A stretch of DNA of 5,705 nucleotides from PHAA01 sp964584415 (lineage in GTDB: Bacteria; Bacillota; Syntrophomonadia; Syntrophomonadales; Syntrophomonadaceae), in contig CAZOZX010000125.1 of NCBI GenBank assembly GCA_964584415.1, positions 1 through 5,705 on the forward strand. Direction: 5' to 3'. The notes below the pieces were generated by a model, which was not told the origin of the DNA, made no database searches, and worked only from the letters and a program-made list of their open reading frames with translations. Numbering within the stretch: position 1 is the first letter of the stretch; each line of letters opens with the position of its first letter. The position numbers and the translations under genes were made by a program. Positions 1 through 5,705 of the stretch are shown in pieces.

Positions 1-413
1 CAAACATAACAGGCACATTTGGAAATCCGGGTGCCATAGCAGGAATGGCTATGGATTTAAGAGATATAGAGTCTGGAAGCAATAATCCTTATCTTATAGT
101 CCCCGCAAAATTGATAAAGAACGATCGCATTCAGGCAGAGGTGGACGCACTCGATCACTCTGGCGATCTTGACAAATATGCTGCCAGAACGGCGTTCGAG
201 AATCATGGCAAATACTTATATCCATACGGATTCGACTGCCATTGGATTCTTGATTTAAGAAGCGAAGCCCAATCCCATGTAGACGGCTCCTGGTTTTTCA
301 AGGTTGGAGTGACTATAACCAACCAATATGGTACTGAAAGAAATGCAATAGCGGAAGGTACTGTTGGCGGGACTACTGGTAATCCAATTATTAAGGATTT
401 TTATGTAAATTAG
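1..413 (+). CDS. Hypothetical protein, C-terminal part (5' end probably outside the window)
   Basis: I do not recognise this protein. The frame is open from the first full codon at position 3 to the TAG at 411-413, giving 136 visible residues, so the gene probably starts further left. Internal ATGs lie at 45 and 51. The one at 51 has AGGA six bases upstream (41-44), so a short 120-residue protein starting there cannot be excluded; the one at 45 has no properly spaced ribosome site. The visible part is soluble-looking, with no membrane segment and no lipobox. Its last 60 or so residues are rich in aromatics and alternate in a way that suggests beta strands (for example SWFFKVGVTITNQYG), ending in a Gly/Thr-rich turn and the tail DFYVN. 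There is one cysteine (FDCHW) and no recognisable catalytic motif. GC content is about 42%, clearly below the following genes. It lies 72 bases upstream of addB on the same strand, but nothing links it functionally to DNA repair. Confidence 0.6.
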   Translation, partial: NITGTFGNPGAIAGMAMDLRDIESGSNNPYLIVPAKLIKNDRIQAEVDALDHSGDLDKYAARTAFENHGKYLYPYGFDCHWILDLRSEAQSHVDGSWFFKVGVTITNQYGTERNAIAEGTVGGTTGNPIIKDFYVN

Positions 414-448
414 GATGATTGCCGGAATAATGTCTTATTAATCGTCAA

Positions 449-474
449 CAAGCCAGGCAACCAATGCCGGCTTG
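449..474 (+). promoter_or_regulatory. Hairpin abutting the addB ribosome binding site
   Basis: The left arm 449-459 (CAAGCCAGGCA) pairs with the right arm 465-474 (TGCCGGCTTG) to form ten base pairs with one bulged A at 455 and a five-base ACCAA loop. The right arm ends exactly where the Shine-Dalgarno GGAGG (475-479) begins. No run of T follows, so it is not a standard intrinsic terminator. It could be a leader element affecting addB translation, a factor-dependent or weak terminator for the upstream gene, or chance. The pairing is seen directly; the role is inference. Confidence 0.45.
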
Positions 475-480
475 GGAGGG
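474..480 (+). promoter_or_regulatory. Shine-Dalgarno site of the addB-like gene
   Basis: GGGAGGG ends five bases before the ATG at 486. The core GGAGG at 475-479 has six bases of spacing, which is near ideal and supports this start codon. The first base of the site is shared with the right arm of the preceding hairpin. Confidence 0.8.
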
Positions 481-485
481 AATTT

Positions 486-3400
486 ATGAATATCCTGCTG
501 CAAGAATTAGCCGCGGCGGTGCAGAGATATCCCTGGCAGGAGAAGCTCCTGCTGGTGCCGTCGCGTACATACGGTTACCAGCTGATGGAGGGACTGGCCA
601 GGGAGGGAATACCCTGGCTTAATCTGCGCCCGTTAAGCACATTGGGACTGGCCATGGAAATGATCGAGCCGGAACTTGTTCACAGGGGTCTGCAGCCGGC
701 CGCCTATTATCAATGCCTGAGCATTTTGGACCGGATCATCGCGGCCATGGAAGCCAGGGGAGAACTGAGATATTTCAAAACAATGAATGAATCCGGGCGG
801 CTGAGCGGTCTGCTGCTTCAATCCATCCGTGACCTGCGCCTGGCCGGAATCGGAACCGGGGATATACAGCCGGGTGCTTTTGTCGATCCGCAAAAAGGTA
901 ATGAACTGCAGTCCATATTCAATCAGTATGACCTGGAACTGGAAGCCCTTCACTTGGTCGACGAAGCGGAGATATTCCGGCGGGCCGAGTACTTGGGTGC
1001 CGATGAGGATAGCCCGTCCCAATCTCGGATGCTGCTGATACCTGGACAGATGGAGCTTTCCCCGGCAGCTTTCCGCTTCCTTGAGAAGTTCCGGACCCAT
1101 AGCCTCATTTTAGCTCATGATCCGGTCAGCGGTTTGGACAACCCTTTCCCGCACCGGTTTGATCCTGTTATCCAGCCATCGCCTCAATCCAGCTTAAGTT
1201 ATATATTCGATTATTCCGCTAATAACCTGACCGCGAAAGATATAGAGATTTTCCCCGCCTACGGGGAGGCCTGCGAAGTGCGGGAGGTCCTGCGCCGGAT
1301 CAAGAAGTCCGGTTGTCCCCTGGACCAGGTCCAGCTGTGTGTTACCCGTAACCAGCCTTACCTGTCATTGCTGTACAACGAAGCCCTGCGGATGGAGCTG
1401 CCCGTCACTTGGGCTAGTGGGGTACCGGCTGTTTATACCCATCCGGGCAAACTGATCAGCGGTATCCTGGAATGGATGAAGTCCGACTACCCGGTCAGCA
1501 TTATCTACCGTTTGCTGCTGGGTGGCGATCTAGATGTGGTTGCGGCCCTGGATGCAGCCAACCTGCTGCGCGATTCGGGTATTGTCTGGGGAAAACACCG
1601 GTGTCTCCGGCGGCTCGAACAGATGGCCGGCGAACTGAAGGAGGAATTGGAAGCGGCCATTGATGCCGGGGCTTCTTTCCGGGCGGCTAGATTAAGCAAT
1701 CATCTTTTTACGCTCAAACAGATCCAGCCCGTCATTGATGATATCATCGGCTCTATCGATGCCGCTGAATTTGAGGATAATTTTGATGTAGCCCGGTTAT
1801 GTGAGGCCCTGGTGGCGATTATAGAAAAATATTCCCTGGTTCGCAGCGATATTGATGCCCTGGCGCGGCAGGCTATTATTGATGAACTGGCCGGTATGCG
1901 TGATTCCAATCCATCCCCCATGAAAACGGGGTCAGCCATCAGGACGCTGGAGCAGCTCCTGGCCGGCCTGCGGGTAGGATCCAGTGGTCCCCAGCCCGGG
2001 TACCTTTATGTGGCCGGGGTGGATGATGGTCTCTGGTGCAGCCGCCCGGTAACCTACCTGCTGGGTATGGACGCTGCCCGGATAGAAGGTCGGTCCTTCC
2101 AGGACCCGATACTGCTGGACTGTGAACGTGAGCAACTGAGCCCCCGGTTGGATATGCAGAGAGAGCAGCTGCAGCAGCGCATTTATCGAGTGACTGCCTG
2201 GCTGGCTTCACGGCGGGGACCGGTCAGCATCAGCTTCCCTTGCTATGATGTGCTGGAGGCCCGGCCCAATGCTCCCTCATCTTTACTCCTGCATATTTAT
2301 CGCCTCCTTAGTGGGCAGCCTGGGGCTGATTACAGCGACCTGCTCAATTCTCTCCCGGCGCCGGCTGTCTACGTGCCACATGACGTTGATACGGCTATAG
2401 ACGAGAGAGATTGGTGGCTTGCCCAAATCTTGGGCCCGGGAGCGGACCGGGTATACGCAGGAGATGTGGCGGCATGTTTTTCCAAGCTGGAGCAGGGCTT
2501 AATTGCCTATTCCCGCCGCAGCAGTGATGAATTTACCGAATATGATGGCCGGATTACGGCATTGAGCCAGCTGGATCCGCGTCTCGACCCTAAAAAGGCC
2601 CTATCGGCCAGTGCCATCGAAACCATGGCTAAATGCCCTTTTATGTATTTCCTGCGTTATATTCTGGGCATAGAGCGCCCGGAGGAGATGAGCATCGACA
2701 ACTCGACCTGGCTCGACGCCATGCAGCGAGGGTCCCTGTTACATTACATTTACTGCGGGTACCAGCAGGAGGTCTATGGCCCTGGCAAGCCCAATCAGCC
2801 TGACAAACAGCTGCTACTGGAAATAGCTGAGCGTGAAATCGATGACATGCGACTGCAGGTGCCTCCGCCTGATTTGTTGATATTCCGCCTGGAGAGGGAA
2901 GAGATGCTCCGGGGGCTGGAGGTTTATTATTACATGTTGGAGGAGAACCACCGGACCGGCGGCAGTCTGCCCTTATATTCGGAACTGCCTTTTGGCTTGG
3001 GAGCCGCTGAGGTACAGGAAGCCGGTATCGGTCAAGCCGACCCGGTAGAGATAAAACTGCCCAGCGGTCTGTCGTTCTGGCTGCGGGGAAGGATCGATCT
3101 GGTGGAGGCCGAGCCCAGCAGCGGCGCCTATCAAATCTGGGACTACAAGACGGGCGGTACCTGGGGATATAACGACCGCGATTTCTGCAAGGCCGGGCAG
3201 CAGGTGCAGCACTTGCTCTACTCCATCGCTGCCGAACAGATCCTGGGCTCATTGCCGGGGTATGGCCCGGTGAAGATTAACATGGCTGGCTACTTATTTC
3301 CCACCGATAAAGGGGAGGGAAGGGTTATAGCCCGCCGCCAGAGCCGGAGAGATCGGGGCCTGCAGGCGGTAGAGCAGGTCTTGGAGTTGATGGGAGAGGG

Positions 3401-3554
3401 GATATTCTGCCCCAGTTCCACCGGAACCTACTGTAAATACTGTGATTACCTGAGCGTATGCGGACCCCAAGCGGTTGAGACCATTATAGCCAAGCTGGAC
3501 AATGATGCCGACGGCTGCTTGGAAGGTTGGAAGGAGCTGCAGAAATATGAGTGA
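486..3554 (+). CDS. addB: AddB-like helicase-nuclease subunit, PD-(D/E)XK nuclease with Fe-S cysteines
   Basis: This is the nuclease subunit of an AddAB/RexAB-type complex, which processes double-strand DNA ends in the cytoplasm for RecA-dependent repair. The protein is 1022 residues, a little shorter than Bacillus AddB (about 1,160). Residues 1-40 (KLLLVPSRTYGYQ) align in style with the AddB N-terminus but lack the GxxGxGKT Walker A motif of Bacillus AddB, so this subunit probably does not hydrolyse ATP. Residues 256-325 and 506-605 (AGVDDG, DCER at 545-548, APSSLL at 596-601) look like the degenerate helicase C-terminal half typical of the family. The nuclease domain has H753, D871 in GRIDL, D886 and K888 in DYKTG, and QVQHLLY at 906-912, so all expected catalytic residues are present. 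C717 (in KCPF) and C983-x2-C986-x5-C992 match the spacing of the AddB [4Fe-4S] ligands; C975 is an additional nearby cysteine. The start is supported by GGAGG at 475-479. It overlaps the helicase gene by 8 bases. The gene symbol is by family; RexB is the closest alternative. Confidence 0.87.
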   Translation: MNILLQELAAAVQRYPWQEKLLLVPSRTYGYQLMEGLAREGIPWLNLRPLSTLGLAMEMIEPELVHRGLQPAAYYQCLSILDRIIAAMEARGELRYFKTMNESGRLSGLLLQSIRDLRLAGIGTGDIQPGAFVDPQKGNELQSIFNQYDLELEALHLVDEAEIFRRAEYLGADEDSPSQSRMLLIPGQMELSPAAFRFLEKFRTHSLILAHDPVSGLDNPFPHRFDPVIQPSPQSSLSYIFDYSANNLTAKDIEIFPAYGEACEVREVLRRIKKSGCPLDQVQLCVTRNQPYLSLLYNEALRMELPVTWASGVPAVYTHPGKLISGILEWMKSDYPVSIIYRLLLGGDLDVVAALDAANLLRDSGIVWGKHRCLRRLEQMAGELKEELEAAIDAGASFRAARLSNHLFTLKQIQPVIDDIIGSIDAAEFEDNFDVARLCEALVAIIEKYSLVRSDIDALARQAIIDELAGMRDSNPSPMKTGSAIRTLEQLLAGLRVGSSGPQPGYLYVAGVDDGLWCSRPVTYLLGMDAARIEGRSFQDPILLDCEREQLSPRLDMQREQLQQRIYRVTAWLASRRGPVSISFPCYDVLEARPNAPSSLLLHIYRLLSGQPGADYSDLLNSLPAPAVYVPHDVDTAIDERDWWLAQILGPGADRVYAGDVAACFSKLEQGLIAYSRRSSDEFTEYDGRITALSQLDPRLDPKKALSASAIETMAKCPFMYFLRYILGIERPEEMSIDNSTWLDAMQRGSLLHYIYCGYQQEVYGPGKPNQPDKQLLLEIAEREIDDMRLQVPPPDLLIFRLEREEMLRGLEVYYYMLEENHRTGGSLPLYSELPFGLGAAEVQEAGIGQADPVEIKLPSGLSFWLRGRIDLVEAEPSSGAYQIWDYKTGGTWGYNDRDFCKAGQQVQHLLYSIAAEQILGSLPGYGPVKINMAGYLFPTDKGEGRVIARRQSRRDRGLQAVEQVLELMGEGIFCPSSTGTYCKYCDYLSVCGPQAVETIIAKLDNDADGCLEGWKELQKYE
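3531..3536 (+). promoter_or_regulatory. Shine-Dalgarno site of the addA-like gene, inside addB
   Basis: AAGGAG lies ten bases upstream of the ATG at 3547, within the last codons of the addB-like gene. With the ATGAGTGA overlap of start and stop codons it fixes the helicase start and suggests translational coupling of the two subunits. Confidence 0.65.
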
Positions 3555-5705
3555 TAACCTGCTCCAGGACTATGAGGCCCGCAATAAGATCGAGAACCGG
3601 CTGGATATCAACCTGTTTGTTGAAGCCGGGGCGGGGTCGGGCAAGACCGCCAGCCTGGTCAAGCGCATGCTGGCCTTATTGAAAACCGGGGCCTGCACGG
3701 TGGACCAGATAGCTGCTATCACCTTTACCCGTAAAGCGGCCGGGGAATTAAGCCAGCGTTTGCAGCTCGAGTTGGAGAAGGCGGTAGTGTCAGAAGCTGA
3801 TGTCGCAGCCCGCCAGCGCCTGGAAGAGGGACTGACCAATCTCAACCGCTGCTTTACCGGCACCATCCATTCGTTTTGCGCGGCCTTGCTAAGAGAACGG
3901 CCGGTGGAAGCGGGACTGGCTCCCGATTTTATTGAGATCGAGGGGTTGGATGAACGGCTGTTGGAAAAGAAGGCCTGGGAGGAATACCTCTCCAACCTTA
4001 ACATAAACGCGCCCCAGCAAATAAGGGAGATGCAGAGGCTGGACCTGTCACCGCTGCAGCTCTTTGAAGCTTACTGCAAACTCAACCTTTACCCGGATGT
4101 CGAAAAGGTGCGCCAACCGGTGCCGTTCCCGGTTATAGACAGTGAGGCCCGCTCCCGTCTGCAGGAATTAGTCGACCTGGCCCGGCCCTATTTGCCCGCC
4201 TCTGAGCCGGAGAGGGGATGGGACCAGCTGCAGGTCAAGATCAGGCGCATAATGTTTAAGCAAAAGATCGAGGATCTCAATGATGACGTCAACCTGCTGC
4301 GGTTGTACACCGAGCTTAACCGGAGTCAGGCTAATATTACCCAGAACCGTTGGTTGTCTAAGGACGGGGCCAAAGAGGTCAAGGAGGCCTGGGACTATTA
4401 CAATGATCGGTTTATCCAGCCTGCCATCCAGCAATGGAAGGAATACCGCTACTATGAGGTTATGGAATTCCTGCTGCCGGCCTGTCGTTATTACGATGAT
4501 ATGAGGGCGGCGAAGAACTGTTTGAACTTCCAAGACTTGCTTATGCGCAGCGCCCAACTGCTGCGTGATAATCCTGAAGTACGACAGTATTACCAGCGAC
4601 GCTGGACCCGCTTGCTGGTGGATGAATTCCAGGATACTGATCCGGTCCAGGCCCAGATAGTGCTCTATCTTACTGGGGCTGAGCGCAATGAAAAGGATTG
4701 GTCCCGGCTGCTTCCGGCTCCCGGTACATTGTTCGTGGTGGGTGATCCCAAACAGTCGATATACCGGTTCCGGCGGGCGGACATCAACGTATTCCACCAG
4801 ATGCGCCAGGTTATAGTCGATTCGGGCGGGGAAGTGGTTGCCTTGAGCAGCAATTTCCGTTCCCTGCCGGAGATCATGGACTGGATAAATCCCTGCTTTG
4901 AAGACTATTTCGCCCTGATGGATCCTCCTTACCAGGCTGATTATGTCAGCATGGAAGCGGTGCGAAGGGAGATGCCCCAACCGGGCAGTGGTGTGGCGGT
5001 GGTGGAATTGGACTCGGGTGACAAACCGGAACATGATGCCATCAAGATAGCCAGTTGGATTCATGGGGCGCTGGGCGGTGGGCTGACCCTGTCCCGCAGC
5101 CCCGAGGAGCTGGAGGCGGGCCTGGATCAGAATCCGGTTCCGGGAGATTTTTTAATCCTGCTTCATTATAAAAAGGATATGGCCGTATACGCACGGGCGT
5201 TGGAGTCCATGGGCATACCTTACCAGATAACCGGGGCCAGCGACCTGTCGCAATCGTTCTACAACCAGGAGCTGCTTCTATTGCTGCAGGCGGTGGTTGA
5301 TCCCAATGATCCGGTGGCCTTGGTCAGCTGCCTGCGGGGATTGTTCTTTGGCCTGAGTGATCAATCCCTGTATGAATATAGGATGGCTGGAGGGAAGTTT
5401 TCCTTTCTGGCACCGGTACCGGAGAAACTGGACGAGCCGCACCGCAGTGCTTTTGTAGAGGCCTATGAGAGCCTTAAAGATTTCTATCATTGCAGCCGGG
5501 AACTCCCCCCGGCGGTTACCCTGGAGCGGATTATCGATACAACCGGTCTTTTACCCCTAGCTGCGGCCCAGGAAATGGGCAGAAGCCAGGCAGGGGCGGT
5601 GGTGCAGCTGTTGGAGACGGTGCGCCAGCAGGAGGACCAGGGAATCTGTACTTTTGCGGCTATGGTAGAATTTATAGCTACCCTGCTGGAGGAAGGGGCC
5701 GAGGA
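3547..5705 (+). CDS. addA: AddA/RecB-like ATP-dependent helicase (UvrD superfamily 1), truncated at right edge
   Basis: This is the motor subunit expected to pair with the upstream AddB-like protein, unwinding DNA ends 3'-5' with ATP. The visible part is 719 full codons; AddA proteins are usually about 1,150-1,250 residues, so roughly the last 40% is missing. Motifs in order: Walker A GAGSGKT at 28-34 (K33); motif Ia ITFTRKAAGEL at 58-68; TIHSFC at 106-111, followed by LRERPVEAGL; LNFQDLL at 326-332; Walker B DEFQDT at 359-364; motif III GDPKQSIYRFR at 399-409; NFR at 436-438. Residues 545-600 (PGDFLILLHYK, GIPYQITG, DPNDP, LRG) open the second motor half. Motifs V and VI and the C-terminal RecB-type nuclease domain, if present, are outside the window. 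The wording around motifs Ia and II resembles RecB-like helicases of several phyla more than Bacillus AddA, which has AAAAGSGKT and TFTNASAAEM. It starts at an ATG overlapping the addB stop by 8 bases, with AAGGAG ten bases upstream. A helicase role is near certain; the addA name is by family and context. Confidence 0.88.
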   Translation, partial: MSDNLLQDYEARNKIENRLDINLFVEAGAGSGKTASLVKRMLALLKTGACTVDQIAAITFTRKAAGELSQRLQLELEKAVVSEADVAARQRLEEGLTNLNRCFTGTIHSFCAALLRERPVEAGLAPDFIEIEGLDERLLEKKAWEEYLSNLNINAPQQIREMQRLDLSPLQLFEAYCKLNLYPDVEKVRQPVPFPVIDSEARSRLQELVDLARPYLPASEPERGWDQLQVKIRRIMFKQKIEDLNDDVNLLRLYTELNRSQANITQNRWLSKDGAKEVKEAWDYYNDRFIQPAIQQWKEYRYYEVMEFLLPACRYYDDMRAAKNCLNFQDLLMRSAQLLRDNPEVRQYYQRRWTRLLVDEFQDTDPVQAQIVLYLTGAERNEKDWSRLLPAPGTLFVVGDPKQSIYRFRRADINVFHQMRQVIVDSGGEVVALSSNFRSLPEIMDWINPCFEDYFALMDPPYQADYVSMEAVRREMPQPGSGVAVVELDSGDKPEHDAIKIASWIHGALGGGLTLSRSPEELEAGLDQNPVPGDFLILLHYKKDMAVYARALESMGIPYQITGASDLSQSFYNQELLLLLQAVVDPNDPVALVSCLRGLFFGLSDQSLYEYRMAGGKFSFLAPVPEKLDEPHRSAFVEAYESLKDFYHCSRELPPAVTLERIIDTTGLLPLAAAQEMGRSQAGAVVQLLETVRQQEDQGICTFAAMVEFIATLLEEGAE

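Larger units (their letters stand above)
414..485. other. Intergenic gap between the hypothetical gene and addB
   Basis: These 72 bases hold the hairpin and ribosome site described separately. I looked for a promoter: AATAAT (426-431) and TATTAA (436-441) are possible -10 boxes, but neither has an acceptable -35 box at 16-18 bases. No T-rich terminator follows the upstream stop codon. Whether the addB-addA pair has its own promoter or is read from upstream cannot be settled here. Confidence 0.5.

Noticed and set aside
403..447. Sigma-A type promoter for addB
   Set aside because: Possible -10 boxes AATAAT and TATTAA have no -35 partner at proper spacing; TTGCCG at 419-424 sits too close to either one.
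449..480. Intrinsic terminator of the left gene
   Set aside because: The hairpin is good, but it is followed by GGAGGGAATTT rather than a T run, so it fails the standard pattern; it is recorded as a hairpin of unknown role.
2641..3252. 203-codon open frame on the minus strand inside the addB-like gene
   Set aside because: Its translation is rich in Arg, Pro, Ser and Ala, typical of an antisense shadow, and it lies opposite the nuclease domain with its conserved GRID and DYKTG motifs.
4168..5064. 298-codon open frame on the minus strand inside the helicase gene
   Set aside because: It lies wholly antisense to conserved helicase motifs (Walker B, motif III, NFR), and its translation shows no recognisable domain. 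Long antisense frames are expected opposite GC-biased codons.
486..5705. Copies of the Bacillus Chi sequence AGCGG within the operon
   Set aside because: A five-base motif is expected often by chance in GC-rich coding DNA, and the hotspot sequence of this variant enzyme is unknown.

Overview
The window carries three genes, all on the plus strand: the 3' end of an unrecognised gene (1-413), a complete AddB-like nuclease subunit (486-3554), and the 5' part of an AddA/RecB-like helicase (3547 to the right edge). No RNA gene, mobile element, CRISPR array or long repeat was seen. The organism looks like a bacterium of intermediate GC. An addB-then-addA order with an iron-sulfur cysteine set in AddB is typical of Bacillota, so a Clostridia-like lineage is my best guess. 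Deltaproteobacteria and Actinobacteria carry related helicases, so the assignment is weak.

Layout. Positions 1-413 hold an AT-richer reading frame (about 42% GC by hand count) that is open to the left edge and encodes a protein tail I do not recognise. Positions 414-485 are a 72-base gap with a bulged 10-bp hairpin directly against the Shine-Dalgarno sequence of the next gene. Positions 486-3554 encode a 1022-residue AddB-like protein: a helicase-fold N-terminal region with no Walker A motif, followed by a RecB-family PD-(D/E)XK nuclease domain framed by four cysteines (C717, C983, C986, C992) spaced as in the AddB iron-sulfur cluster. Its last 8 bases overlap the start of the next gene, a UvrD/RecB superfamily 1 helicase of which 719 codons are visible. 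That part has an intact Walker A motif, motif Ia, Walker B (DEFQDT), motif III and a later NFR motif. Its C-terminal motifs and any nuclease domain lie beyond the edge.

Together the two large genes very probably encode a two-subunit helicase-nuclease that resects double-strand DNA ends for RecA-dependent repair and degrades foreign linear DNA. The pair differs from the textbook Bacillus AddAB. The B subunit appears to have no ATPase site, as in RexB. The A subunit carries wording (LRERPVEAGL after the TIHSFC motif; LNFQDLL before Walker B) that I associate with a RecB-like family also found outside Bacillota. This is a variant of a known machine rather than a clearly new system. The least explained parts are the left-edge protein and the hairpin in front of addB.
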